The notes under the pieces are model-generated. The model did no database searches, was not told where the DNA came from, and worked only from the letters and a program-made list of their open reading frames with translations. 64,000 nt of DNA from Polynucleobacter meluiroseus (lineage in GTDB: Bacteria; Pseudomonadota; Gammaproteobacteria; Burkholderiales; Burkholderiaceae). Below, piece by piece: positions 16,603 to 24,744 of the stretch; within the stretch, counting starts at the first letter, position 1, and every line of letters begins with the position of its first letter. The stretch is from positions 682,001-746,000 of the forward strand of contig CAMCVH010000001.1 in the NCBI GenBank assembly GCA_945881875.1. Direction: 5' to 3'. The position numbers were made by a program, and so were the translations under genes.

Positions 16603-17013
16603 TTAAGCTCTTCTTTTATTAAAATGACGAATAATGTCGCTTTTAGTAACAATACCAACTGGAACAAAATCTGCATCAACAATTGGGATACAACTGATAT
16701 GGTTTTTATCAAACATATCCATCGCGTCCTCAAGCTCTGATTGGTCATCAAGATACAAAGGATGTCTCTCAACTATTTGCCCAACACGCTGATTGAGTGT
16801 CGCTAGGTCTCGTGTGGTGTAGACATTTGAATTGACATAAGGACTGATTGCCAATAAAAGATCACGCTCACTCAAAATACCCATTAACTTACCCTCTTCA
16901 ATAATTACAAGATGCTTAATCTTATTAACGGTCAAAATTTCTTTAACTTCACTTAAAAAATCATCTAAAGTGGCTGTAATTAGCTCTGTAGACATTATTT
17001 CGGTAATTTTCAT
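16603..17013 (-). CDS. Two-CBS-domain protein
   Basis: 136-aa stand-alone CBS pair. Domain 1 spans about residues 7-60 (IMSTELITATLDDFLSEV... MGILSERDLL) and domain 2 about 78-134 (VGQIVERHPLYL... VPVGIVTKSDIIRHF). Such modules bind adenine nucleotides or similar ligands and act as small sensors. It lies inside the flhDC-motAB gene run, so it may adjust motor or motility regulation to energy state; this is inference. Its ribosome-binding site AGGAGG is unusually strong and lies within a small inverted repeat. Confidence 0.9.
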   Translation of the reverse strand: MKITEIMSTELITATLDDFLSEVKEILTVNKIKHLVIIEEGKLMGILSERDLLLAISPYVNSNVYTTRDLATLNQRVGQIVERHPLYLDDQSELEDAMDMFDKNHISCIPIVDADFVPVGIVTKSDIIRHFNKRRA

Positions 17014-17015
17014 AA

Positions 17016-17030
17016 AAACCTCCTAGGTTT
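17016..17030 (-). promoter_or_regulatory. Ribosome-binding site of the CBS gene inside an inverted repeat
   Basis: On the minus strand AAACCT-AGG-AGGTTT forms six base pairs with a three-base loop, and the strong Shine-Dalgarno AGGAGGT lies across loop and 3' arm. Folding would hide the site. The stem is short and AT-rich, so any control would be mild. Confidence 0.3.
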
Positions 17031-17052
17031 AACTATTTTTAACACTTATCAG

Positions 17053-17841
17053 TTAGTTTTGTCGCCATATATAAAGAGTTTTTCCGTAACTGACTTCAAT
17101 TTCTTCGATTGATTCGTTGTGACCACATGGGATCTCAAAACAGTAGCTAGCTAATATGGCGCCCGATTTCATCTGTTTCTTAGCCTGTAAATAAAGTGCT
17201 TGCATTGCAGCGGGTGATAAAAATGCAAAAATAAGATTTTGTTGAGAGAAATCCATACGTCGGTAATCTTGACGCAAAAATTGACAATCAATTTTTAACA
17301 CCATTTGTCGTATGCGGCTGTAAAGCCAAATGATTGGGGATAGTTCAACACCAACAACATTTGAATCGGGTTTCTGTTTTTTTATGAATAAACAGAAACC
17401 ACCAAATCCACTACCTATTTCTAATATATTTCTTGCTTGATCACCCGGCAAAAGGTCAGCAATTTCTGACCAAACAGCCTCTGTTGAGGGGTAATAAGGC
17501 ACCCTCGTTAAAAAATTACTCCAGTAAAACAGTACAAGTATTAAAAATGCTACTAGAAAGACAGAAGATGACCAATTAAATGTCTGAAATATCCCAACCA
17601 TGATTGGGAATAGCGCATTAATCCAACACCACCATTTCGGCAGACCCATCCAATAACTTAAGATTGCAGCTACTATGGCTATGAAGATTAGTTGATAAAT
17701 TGTATCAATCTCAACCAGCAACCAAGAGCTGAATAAGGGCTTGATCACAAACGAGATGATCGTTAATGCTAGCAATAAGAAAAGTGAAGTAAATTGCGGT
17801 CTGTTCTTAATGAAAGAAAGAACTGGTTGACGACTATTCAC
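17053..17841 (-). CDS. Membrane-anchored class I SAM methyltransferase
   Basis: 262-aa protein with about four hydrophobic segments in the first 110 residues (for example FLLLALTIISFVIKPLF and LFIAIVAAILSYWMGL) and a soluble C-terminal Rossmann methyltransferase domain with motif I ILEIGSGFGGFCLF followed by an acidic residue in VVGVELSP. The substrate is not evident. It lies 11 bases after flhC and 39 before the CBS gene on the same strand, so it is part of the flhDC operon. Possible roles include modification of an envelope component or of flagellin (compare lysine methylation by FliB, which it does not resemble); I cannot decide. Confidence 0.78.
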   Translation of the reverse strand: MNSRQPVLSFIKNRPQFTSLFLLLALTIISFVIKPLFSSWLLVEIDTIYQLIFIAIVAAILSYWMGLPKWWCWINALFPIMVGIFQTFNWSSSVFLVAFLILVLFYWSNFLTRVPYYPSTEAVWSEIADLLPGDQARNILEIGSGFGGFCLFIKKQKPDSNVVGVELSPIIWLYSRIRQMVLKIDCQFLRQDYRRMDFSQQNLIFAFLSPAAMQALYLQAKKQMKSGAILASYCFEIPCGHNESIEEIEVSYGKTLYIWRQN

Positions 17842-17852
17842 GGCAGAAACGA

Positions 17853-18413
17853 TTATGCGGCAGCTTGTCTGGCCGCATTATTGGCGTCAATAAACTTCTG
17901 TGTCTTGCCCGCTCGAGAAGGTACATCACATAAGCCACAAACGTAATTGCGCTTCATCAAAGGTCTTGAAATGAACTCACCTGTGCAAGATTTACAGACT
18001 GCTGTGGTCAGCATGTCACATTTCATAAAGCGATTGAGAGTCCAGGCTCTAGTGAGTGACAATACGGGTTCTTCACCAAACTCTGGTGGGAACTGCTCTA
18101 GGTATAACTTATAAGCTTTGATAATCGCAGATATTTCAGAAATATCAGAATTAAGCTTCAACTGCTTATAGACACTTAAGAATAGTGATGTATGAATATT
18201 TGGCTGCCACGTCAAGAACCAATCAGAAGAGAATGGCAGCATGCCTTTGGGTGGAGACTCTCCACGAAGCTCTTTATAAAGACTAATTAAACGATCACGT
18301 GAAAGTGATGTTTCCATTTCAAGCAACTGAAGCCTAGCACCAAGCTGTATCAGATCAATAGCAATCTGAATATCCTTAGATTCGTTCAGTATGCTTTTGG
18401 TTTTTTTAGTCAT
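17853..18413 (-). CDS. flhC: Flagellar transcriptional activator FlhC
   Basis: DNA-binding half of the FlhD4C2 master regulator that switches on class II flagellar genes. The 186-aa product matches FlhC in length and has the four-cysteine zinc site as CKSC and CGLC (C-terminal third), plus the ELRGESPPKGMLP block. The C-terminal tail is alanine-rich. It follows flhD by 15 bases. Its presence, with no sigma-54 activator such as FleQ in the window, places this system in the FlhDC-FliA-FlgM regulatory class. Confidence 0.96.
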   Translation of the reverse strand: MTKKTKSILNESKDIQIAIDLIQLGARLQLLEMETSLSRDRLISLYKELRGESPPKGMLPFSSDWFLTWQPNIHTSLFLSVYKQLKLNSDISEISAIIKAYKLYLEQFPPEFGEEPVLSLTRAWTLNRFMKCDMLTTAVCKSCTGEFISRPLMKRNYVCGLCDVPSRAGKTQKFIDANNAARQAAA

Positions 18414-18428
18414 TGATGAGTTTCAGTA

Positions 18429-18746
18429 TCAATGCATTTCAACTGCAGGTTGAGACGCCAGCAATATAGCTGCATGGGCTTGCGCTTGAAACATATCCTT
18501 GGTGTCGTGGGTCAACATACCTAGGATGGTTGCATCATCAAAACGAAATCTCATGAGCATACTAGGACTTGAAGCTAATTTGATTGTTTGTGCAGTGCTT
18601 AAACTAGAGATTAGGTCTGCAATCTTCTTACTAATACCTAAACGAAACATGGCAGTGTCAACATCATCGCGGATCATTTGCTGTGTGAGCAATAGATAGC
18701 GTAAGTTGGCATCTTTAATTTCAGCTAATATGACATCTGTACCCAT
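18429..18746 (-). CDS. flhD: Flagellar transcriptional activator FlhD
   Basis: Partner of FlhC; the 105-aa product contains ILAEIKDANLRYLLLTQQMI, which aligns with the FlhD N-terminal helix, and MLMRFRFDD in the core. A longer in-frame reading begins at 18803, but GGAG at 18756-18753 is ideally spaced for the ATG at 18746, and known FlhD proteins start about 19 residues before the YLLL block, so I use 18746. It is the first gene of a run that continues through flhC, a methyltransferase, a CBS protein and motAB. A perfect inverted repeat lies about 120 bases upstream. Confidence 0.94.
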   Translation of the reverse strand: MGTDVILAEIKDANLRYLLLTQQMIRDDVDTAMFRLGISKKIADLISSLSTAQTIKLASSPSMLMRFRFDDATILGMLTHDTKDMFQAQAHAAILLASQPAVEMH

Positions 18747-18866
18747 TTTTGTCTCCGCGAGAATATATCTCTTTAACTCAGTGTTGCTATTGTGATGAGT
18801 CACAACAATGGCAACAATCAGATAAAAGATGTATTTTTCTACGGATTAAATAGCAAAATACCTACC

Positions 18867-18885
18867 GTGTTTGTCTTACAAACAC
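18867..18885. promoter_or_regulatory. Perfect inverted repeat upstream of flhD (candidate operator)
   Basis: GTGTTTGT-CTT-ACAAACAC: eight-base arms and a three-base centre, about 120 bases before the flhD start. Position and symmetry suit a dimeric regulator controlling the flagellar master operon. The binding protein is unknown; the phosphorelay regulator at 47914 is one candidate. A short RNA hairpin in the flhD leader is the alternative. Confidence 0.45.
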
Positions 18886-19292
18886 AGTATTCCCTGTTAG
18901 AAATATTTAAAATTTCAACATATAACCCTCTCAAAACACACTAAAACATTTAGGGGGTAAAAAGGTTTACGGCGCCCAATATCAAAACTTTAGGTTTTTT
19001 TTGAAAAATTTATAAATAAATTATTTAATCTTTTTTCCCGAGAATTTATTACATAAGCTTGGGTGCGTAGCCTGTCTCTTTGGATCCATAACACCTCTTA
19101 AGTACATGTTATTTTAGGAATTTATTTTTAAGCCTTAAAAGGCGGAGATTTTTATCTTACAAATCTTTTACTCATCCCATACTGAGCTTCGCCACCCCTT
19201 AAGAAGGTCTAAATCACCCAACAAGCGCTTTAAAGCATCCAAGTTAGCAAGTTGATAAGCACCTGGGGCATCCCTCTTAAAACCCCTTTATT

Positions 19293-19322
19293 GGCCATCA
19301 ATGCATATATGTTGCAATGGCC
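19293..19322. other. Bulged hairpin in the flhD-fliC spacer
   Basis: GGCCAT, a three-base bulge CAA, then TGCA, loop TATATGT, TGCA, ATGGCC: ten base pairs around a single bulge. It is the most stable structure I see in the spacer. It could be part of a structured RNA or leader; no U-run follows, so it is not a typical terminator. Confidence 0.4.
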
Positions 19323-19526
19323 CCTTATTTATGACAGATTCCTTCCTAACTATCGGCATCAAAAAAACTAATTGACGAAAAGTAAGGGTTTTCCTTAAAG
19401 ACCAGTTCGGCTCTTGTATGTGGGAAAGCTAATTAGAAGTAATTAAGGCGATTGCAGCAACCTAACAACAAGAGGTCAGGTAGATTACCCAAAAATAGTT
19501 AAAGCTTTTTCAAAGCTGCACGTTAA

Positions 19527-19554
19527 TAAATATAACAATGGTCCAACTTGATAT
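19527..19554 (+). promoter_or_regulatory. Weak candidate FliA (sigma-28) promoter of fliC
   Basis: TAAA at 19527-19530 followed after 16 bases by CTTGATAT (19547-19554), which keeps GATA of the sigma-28 consensus GCCGATAA. It lies about 60 bases before the fliC ATG. The match is partial; the site is offered because fliC is normally FliA-dependent and fliA and flgM are both present. Confidence 0.25.
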
Positions 19555-19612
19555 ACAGACCATGGTTTTATAAATAATCGGTTTGTATATTAAATAACTC
19601 AAGGAGTACAAC

Positions 19613-20728
19613 ATGGCTGCAGTGATCAATACAAATATGGCTTCTTTACAAGCCCAGAATCAACTTTCAAGAACAACAGCTTCTTTGAATAACACTATTC
19701 AACAGTTATCTTCAGGTTTGCGCGTTAGCTCAGCAGCTGATGATGCTTCTGGATATGGCGTTTCTAAAAATATGGACTCTGTCATTAATGGAAGTATGGT
19801 TGCCATCAGAAATGCAAATGATGGCATTTCATTCTCTCAAACAGCAACTGGTGCTTTAGATTCTTTATCAAATATTCTAAGTAGAATGCGTGAATTGTCC
19901 ACACAAGCTTCCAATGAAGCGAATGGAGTAACGAATGTAGACCTTTTACAGACCGAATTCAAAGCTAGTCAAGATGAACTAACTAGAATCTTAGCTGCTA
20001 CTACTTTTAATGGTGTTTCAACATTTTCCGCATCATCACGTAGTTTTCAAATTGGAAGCGGAACATCTGCCAACGATAGTATTAGTTTAACGACTACTGC
20101 TCTAGGAGCAGTAACTGACGCTGCAGACGCTGGAAAACTAATTAATGGTGGTTCAGGTTCTATTCCTGGTACTGATATAGTTAATGCGATTGATACTGCG
20201 AGCCTTGTTTCTGGAGCGACTGGTGCTTCTATAAGAGCAGCAGCTGTAACAGCTGTTTACGCTTCCACACTTAGTGATGCGGACAAAGACACTGCTGCGA
20301 CTGAAATTAATACCCTAACAGGAACTGCTGTCGACGCATCAGCTGCTGAATTGAAAGCCAAAATTGGAACTATTGATGCTGATGGTGGCTTCACAATCGG
20401 TACCAGTGCTGTTACCGCTTTATCAACAGCATCAACCACTGCTGCCACTAATGCACAATCTGCAACAGATACAATTGACTTAGCGATTGCCGCTGTGAAT
20501 ACCGAGTCTGCAACTCATGGTGCATTCCAAAATAGAATGGCGTTCATAACTAGTAATCTGTCTAACTTAATTCAGACTACTTCTGCTGCTAAGAGCCGTA
20601 TTGTTGATACAGATTTTGCTGCGCAGACTGCACAGTTGTCTAAGTATCAGATCTTGCAACAGGCAGGTACAGCAATGTTAGCCCAGGCTAACCAAATGGG
20701 TTCTAACGTTTTAACTTTGTTGAAGTAA
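19613..20728 (+). CDS. fliC: Flagellin FliC
   Basis: Filament subunit, 371 aa. The N-terminal D0/D1 region (AAVINTNMASLQAQNQL, SSGLRVSSAADDASGYG) and C-terminal D1/D0 region (MAFITSNLSNLIQTTSAAKS, then IVDTDFAAQTAQLSKYQIL and a Leu-Lys end) are canonical. Between them is a short central domain, very rich in Ala, Thr, Ser and Asp, with no cysteine. The ATG has a clear AAGGAG site. It is first of the fliC-flaG-fliD-fliS-fliT series and is followed by a strong hairpin, as expected for the most abundant transcript of the locus. Only one flagellin gene is present in the window. Confidence 0.97.
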   Translation: MAAVINTNMASLQAQNQLSRTTASLNNTIQQLSSGLRVSSAADDASGYGVSKNMDSVINGSMVAIRNANDGISFSQTATGALDSLSNILSRMRELSTQASNEANGVTNVDLLQTEFKASQDELTRILAATTFNGVSTFSASSRSFQIGSGTSANDSISLTTTALGAVTDAADAGKLINGGSGSIPGTDIVNAIDTASLVSGATGASIRAAAVTAVYASTLSDADKDTAATEINTLTGTAVDASAAELKAKIGTIDADGGFTIGTSAVTALSTASTTAATNAQSATDTIDLAIAAVNTESATHGAFQNRMAFITSNLSNLIQTTSAAKSRIVDTDFAAQTAQLSKYQILQQAGTAMLAQANQMGSNVLTLLK

Positions 20729-20729
20729 T

Positions 20730-20757
20730 GATTAAAGGGGGCTTTGCCCCCTTAATC
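20730..20757 (+). terminator. Hairpin after fliC
   Basis: GATTAA, a bulged A, GGGGGC, loop TTT, GCCCCC, TTAATC: twelve base pairs beginning two bases after the fliC stop. No T-run follows, so it may mainly protect the fliC mRNA 3' end while letting some transcription continue to flaG and fliD. Confidence 0.8.
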
Positions 20758-20814
20758 AGTACTTCCATAAACTAAGACTTAGTTATAGTTTAGTTAATAT
20801 ATCGGAGAATTTTT

Positions 20815-21207
20815 ATGATATCTGGAATCAGTTCAACAGTGATCCCCATGACCAGTAGTAATGGTGGTGGACCGGCTGTTTCCGGTGCTCCAAACCCTGC
20901 AGCAACAACTGCACCAATTGCGGCACCAAAGATTACTGGCTCAAGTACTGGCGAGCCATTAGTTCAAAAAATTGAAATCAATACTCAGCAAATCGAGGCA
21001 GCTGTATCTAAAATTAATAAACAGCTCAGTTCGCCTGCTGGCTTAAGTTTTCAAATTGATCCAAGTTCTGGTGATTCAGTCGTAACAGTGATTGACTCTT
21101 CAAACAATACGGTCATTCGTCAAATTCCATCTGAACTTTCTTTGAGGATTGCTCAATCAATTGAGAATCAACAAAGTAAGGGTTTATTGGTAAGCGACAA
21201 AGTTTGA
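20815..21207 (+). CDS. flaG: FlaG family protein
   Basis: 130-aa FlaG homologue: a low-complexity Pro/Ala/Gly/Thr N-terminal half and the conserved C-terminal core (AVSKINKQLSS, LSFQIDPSSGDSVVTVID, VIRQIPSELSLRIAQ). FlaG affects filament length and flagellar sheath or hook-filament junction properties in several bacteria; its exact biochemistry is not settled. It lies between fliC and fliD, its usual position, and ends five bases before fliD. Confidence 0.92.
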   Translation: MISGISSTVIPMTSSNGGGPAVSGAPNPAATTAPIAAPKITGSSTGEPLVQKIEINTQQIEAAVSKINKQLSSPAGLSFQIDPSSGDSVVTVIDSSNNTVIRQIPSELSLRIAQSIENQQSKGLLVSDKV

Positions 21208-21212
21208 GCTAA

Positions 21213-22607
21213 ATGGCCTCTTCGGGAACTATCTCATCAAGCGGTATCGGATCTGGCTTAAATGTAAGCCAGATCGTTACCGCTTTGATGGATACCGAAA
21301 AGGGTCCACTTAATTCAATTAACAAATCCATCTCTAAAGATAATGCTCAGATATCTGCCTACGGCAATATTTCTAGCCAAATTGCATCATTCCAATCTTC
21401 GATTGCTGAATTGATAACGCCAAGTGCCATAAAAGCAACAACTGCTAGCACCTCTAGCACTAGCGTTTTATCAGTTAGCAACGATGGCACTGCTCTTTCT
21501 GGTGATTACAAAATAACCGACGTTACACTAGCATCACCTCAGGTTCTAACAAGTAATATAAGTAATACTGCTTATACAAGTATTAGCTCTTCAATTGGTA
21601 CCACTGGCAGTATTACTATCACAGGCACTACTACTACTACTATTACGCCAACAACTTATACGGTAGCTGGGATGGTAGACGCTATTAATAGCGCTAATAT
21701 CAGTGGCGTTAGCGCCACGATAGCTAATCTTGGCACTAGTGCTTCGCCTGACTATCAAATACGAATTGTTAATACTTCGGATACGGCTGCAACCATTGCC
21801 CTCTCCACGACAAGCAGTGTTGCAGATTTTACGGGTCTTGATTTTGTCAATGCCGCTGCTGTAACTGGTTCACTCAAGATCAACGGTACAACAGTTACCA
21901 GATCAAGTAATGCTATTACGGACCTCATACCAGGTCTTACTATTAATCTTGTTGGAACTGGTGATTCTACGATTACGGTTGCTCAAGACAATAGCGCCTT
22001 GTCTTCAAAGATTTCTGCATTTGTTACATCGTTCAATGCTTTAGATAAGTCGCTCAAAGATATTTCAAGTTACGATACGACTGCTAAAAAAGGTGCGGCA
22101 TTGTATGGTGACTCCACCATCAACAGCTTACGCAGAGAAATCAGAAGCATCATCACGAGCACCCTTGGTGTTGATTCAACAACTTCTTACAATCGATTAA
22201 GCCAGGTAGGCGTTAGTTTTAAAAGTGATGGCACCTTAAGCTTAACTAGCACAACCTTAAATACTGCTATCAGCGCTAACTTCAATAAAGTAGCCAGTCT
22301 ATTTTCTGGGACAGGTGATTCAACAGATAGTTCAACCTTACAGGGTTTTGCTTATCAACTGAATACCCTTCTGACTAACGCTACCGGTATCGATGGATTA
22401 ATCACTAATAGAAAATCAAGCTTGCAGTCTGAGATTCGTCGATTACAAGCTAGAGCAGATCAAGAGCAATTACGATTGGCTGATTTGCAACAAATGTACC
22501 AAAAACAATATACGGCATTAGATAAAACAGTAGCGAGCCTAAATTCAATGGCTAGCTATTTGACGAATCAATTTGATGCCATGAGCAATACCCAGAAAAA
22601 CCAATAG
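21213..22607 (+). CDS. fliD: Flagellar filament cap FliD
   Basis: Filament-capping protein (HAP2) that folds incoming flagellin at the tip. The 464-aa product has the conserved N-terminus SSGIGSGLNVSQIVTALMDTE, a Thr/Ser-rich variable middle domain and the C-terminal coiled segment ending with LQQMYQKQYTALDKTVASLN. Length is typical for betaproteobacterial FliD. It begins five bases after flaG and is followed by its probable export chaperone FliT two genes later. Confidence 0.96.
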   Translation: MASSGTISSSGIGSGLNVSQIVTALMDTEKGPLNSINKSISKDNAQISAYGNISSQIASFQSSIAELITPSAIKATTASTSSTSVLSVSNDGTALSGDYKITDVTLASPQVLTSNISNTAYTSISSSIGTTGSITITGTTTTTITPTTYTVAGMVDAINSANISGVSATIANLGTSASPDYQIRIVNTSDTAATIALSTTSSVADFTGLDFVNAAAVTGSLKINGTTVTRSSNAITDLIPGLTINLVGTGDSTITVAQDNSALSSKISAFVTSFNALDKSLKDISSYDTTAKKGAALYGDSTINSLRREIRSIITSTLGVDSTTSYNRLSQVGVSFKSDGTLSLTSTTLNTAISANFNKVASLFSGTGDSTDSSTLQGFAYQLNTLLTNATGIDGLITNRKSSLQSEIRRLQARADQEQLRLADLQQMYQKQYTALDKTVASLNSMASYLTNQFDAMSNTQKNQ

Positions 22608-22631
22608 TAGTCATTTATGAGGCAATCGTTC

Positions 22632-23096
22632 ATGTTCACTTATACGCACAATGCGGCAAAACATTACGCAATGATTAATTTAGAGTCAAACGCTTTGGTA
22701 GCTGACCCTCATAAATTGATCAGCATGTTATTTGAAGGAGCCGTTATTGCCTTAAATCAAGCCGAATTTGATATTGAAAATAATAAGCCAGCTGATAAAT
22801 GCACTTCAATCAGCAAAGCGATTGATATTGTTTTATTGGGCCTAGACGCCAGCCTTAAGTACGAACGCGGTAATAAATTAGGTGAAAATCTTCATATGCT
22901 TTATCAATATATGGCTCACCAATTGACTTTAGCCAATTTACATAACGATACAAACAAGATTACTGAGGTTCGTAATTTAATCAATGAGCTTAGAGGCGCC
23001 TGGAATACCATCGATCCTAATGTGAATTTGATGACTAATAGAAAAGTTTCAGCAGCAAACGAAGTAGGCACCCAAAATTTTGCGAGGGCCGTATGA
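22632..23096 (+). CDS. fliS: Flagellin export chaperone FliS
   Basis: Cytoplasmic four-helix chaperone that binds the flagellin C-terminus. The 154-aa product has the family pattern ALVADPHKLISMLFEGAVIAL and ends with a longer than usual tail. An in-frame ATG at 22617 exists, but the AGG at 22620-22622 inside that extension is well placed for the ATG at 22632, and the family normally begins close to this Met. It overlaps the next gene by four bases. Confidence 0.93.
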   Translation: MFTYTHNAAKHYAMINLESNALVADPHKLISMLFEGAVIALNQAEFDIENNKPADKCTSISKAIDIVLLGLDASLKYERGNKLGENLHMLYQYMAHQLTLANLHNDTNKITEVRNLINELRGAWNTIDPNVNLMTNRKVSAANEVGTQNFARAV

Positions 23097-23431
23097 TGCT
23101 GACGCAAGATGATGTGATTTCTTTGTATGAGAATGTTCAAAACATCACTGAAGAGATGTTAGTGGCTGCTCGTGAAAAAAACTGGTCTTTATTTGAAGAG
23201 TTAGGTGCAAAATGTACCAATGAAGTGGTTATCCTTAAATCGGAGGAAGTAACAGGCACCCTGTCTTCTGATAATATTGAGAAAAAGTTTAAGTTAATAC
23301 AAAGTATTCTTGGAAATGACCGAGCGATCCGTGACATCACAGAGCCTTGGATGAAAAATCTAGATGCTTTAATTGGAAATACCAGCAACCAAAAGAAAAT
23401 CGAACGCTTTTATAATTCAAGGGATTTTTAA
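23093..23431 (+). CDS. fliT: FliT-like flagellar chaperone
   Basis: 112-aa, charged, all-helical protein in the fliT position right after fliS (four-base overlap). FliT is the chaperone for FliD and in enterics also holds back FlhDC. Sequence is poorly conserved in this family; recognisable features are the size, the helical pattern with EEMLVAAREKNWSLFEELGA and the C-terminal helix. Assignment leans on position. Confidence 0.75.
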   Translation: MMLTQDDVISLYENVQNITEEMLVAAREKNWSLFEELGAKCTNEVVILKSEEVTGTLSSDNIEKKFKLIQSILGNDRAIRDITEPWMKNLDALIGNTSNQKKIERFYNSRDF

Positions 23432-23445
23432 CTTAAGGTTTTTAT

Positions 23446-24441
23446 ATGGCTATTCTGCCAAATAATCTTTTGGCAAATAAAACTGCTATCTCAGCAACTG
23501 AGATTCTGCGCTCAAGCGCTGTAGCTGGAGATCCCCGAATTGACACTGCTATCCGCCTTGATCAAATAGCAGTTGGTAAAAATTTCAAAGCACAAATCTT
23601 AAGTTTCCAGCCTGACGGCACCGCCGTTGTTCAGCTAACTTCAAAAGAAACTGGTAAAAACTCTGCAACTGTTCAAATGCAGTTACCTGCTGGCTTAGAA
23701 GTTGGCGAGTCCTTAGAGTTAACTTTGCTTGGCAAAAGCCCTAATTTGAGCTTTGGGGTTAGTGGTCGCTTACATAATCCAGAGCAAAAGTTCAGTTCTT
23801 TAGGTCAATTGATGGGTCAGATACCCAATGACAGCACCCCTATCAAAGGTGCAAGGCCTCTTCTTAGATCCTCTTTGTCACATCCAGAAAGTGTTGATGA
23901 CTTACCTCCTCAGTTGTCAAAGGCTGTTGAAATGAGTGGTACTTTTTATGAATCACACTTAAAAGATTGGTTAATCGGTCAAAGAACAACCGATCAAATA
24001 AAGCAAGAACCGCAAAATCAACTCAATTTGATGCGAGCAGTTATCTTTACAGATATCGAAGAGGATGGCACGGGCGGCACGAATACCTCAGTTATTCCGC
24101 AACAGTTAAATGCCTTAGAAAAACGGAGTTTTACCTGGCAAGGTGAGCTTTGGCCGGGGCAGAAATTTACTTGGCAAATCAAAGACGATACCCCTAGAAC
24201 ACCCAATAAATCAAATGAACCCGTTGAAAAGGTATGGCAAACCAGAATGCAGTTTCACTTGCCACATTTAGGTGATGTAAAGGCTTCAGTCATCATCGTA
24301 GGTAATCAAACTCAAGTGAAATTGCTGATAGGTAAAGAAACTAGCGTTACCCGTGTACAAGAATCTCAACAAACTTTTGTTAATACCCTCAGTGCCTTAG
24401 GTCATGATGTCACAAGCATCGTTATCCAAAAAGATGAATAA
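23446..24441 (+). CDS. FliK-like C-terminal-domain protein
   Basis: 331-aa protein related to the C-terminal half of flagellar hook-length control proteins: the region FTWQGELWPGQKFTWQIKD and LPHLGDVKASVIIVGNQTQV is the beta-rich core seen in such proteins. The N-terminal half (GKNFKAQILSFQPDGTAVVQ, LTLLGKSPNLSF) also looks beta-rich. The locus has a second, conventional fliK at 30489, so this one is accessory. It overlaps the next gene, a lone FlhB C-terminal domain. In FlhB the C-terminal domain is the partner of FliK, so the two small genes may act together. Confidence 0.75.
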   Translation: MAILPNNLLANKTAISATEILRSSAVAGDPRIDTAIRLDQIAVGKNFKAQILSFQPDGTAVVQLTSKETGKNSATVQMQLPAGLEVGESLELTLLGKSPNLSFGVSGRLHNPEQKFSSLGQLMGQIPNDSTPIKGARPLLRSSLSHPESVDDLPPQLSKAVEMSGTFYESHLKDWLIGQRTTDQIKQEPQNQLNLMRAVIFTDIEEDGTGGTNTSVIPQQLNALEKRSFTWQGELWPGQKFTWQIKDDTPRTPNKSNEPVEKVWQTRMQFHLPHLGDVKASVIIVGNQTQVKLLIGKETSVTRVQESQQTFVNTLSALGHDVTSIVIQKDE

Positions 24442-24739
24442 GCCCAAAGACCTCCGCACGGCTGTTGCAATTGCCTATGAAGCTGGCAGCAGAGCCCCTG
24501 TGGTCGTTGCAGCCGGTAAGGGCTTGATTGCAGAGCAAATAATTGAGCTGGCAAAAGCCAATGATATCTACGTGCATGAGTCAAAAGAACTCGTAGCCTT
24601 GCTAATGGGTATTGATTTGGATAAAGAAATTCCACCAAGTTTGTATAAAGTGGTGGCAGAACTCCTAGCTTGGCTTTATCAAATCGATGCAGCGATGGTG
24701 CCAGCTAAAAAAGTAGAACCTAAAAATGATGATTCTTAA
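24434..24739 (+). CDS. Stand-alone FlhB C-terminal-domain protein (FhlB type)
   Basis: 101-aa protein matching the cytoplasmic export-switch domain of FlhB: AVAIAYEAGSRAPVVVAAGKG, then AKANDIYVHESKELVALLMG and LDKEIPPSLYKVVAELLAWL. It has no membrane part and lacks the NPTH autocleavage site found in the full FlhB at 48705; in effect it begins just after that site. Similar proteins can partly replace the cleaved FlhB domain in Salmonella. I chose the ATG at 24434, which overlaps the FliK-like gene by eight bases, over an earlier in-frame ATG at 24404. Confidence 0.87.
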   Translation: MNKPKDLRTAVAIAYEAGSRAPVVVAAGKGLIAEQIIELAKANDIYVHESKELVALLMGIDLDKEIPPSLYKVVAELLAWLYQIDAAMVPAKKVEPKNDDS

Positions 24740-24744
24740 GCAGC

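Larger units (their letters stand above)
18886..19612. other. Long gene-free region between flhD and fliC
   Basis: No credible protein-coding frame is visible on either strand over about 730 bases, which is far longer than other spacers here. It contains several small inverted repeats (GCCTT-AA-AAGGC near 19133; the bulged hairpin at 19293-19322), many TTAAG motifs and the fliC promoter region near its right end. It may hold a long flhDC leader, a small RNA gene or binding sites for several regulators. Nothing in it identifies a mobile element. Confidence 0.5.

Noticed and set aside
19340..19380. Minus-strand GCCGATA as a sigma-28 promoter for flhD
   Set aside because: The -35 region is poor and a FliA promoter 600 bases before flhD is not expected.
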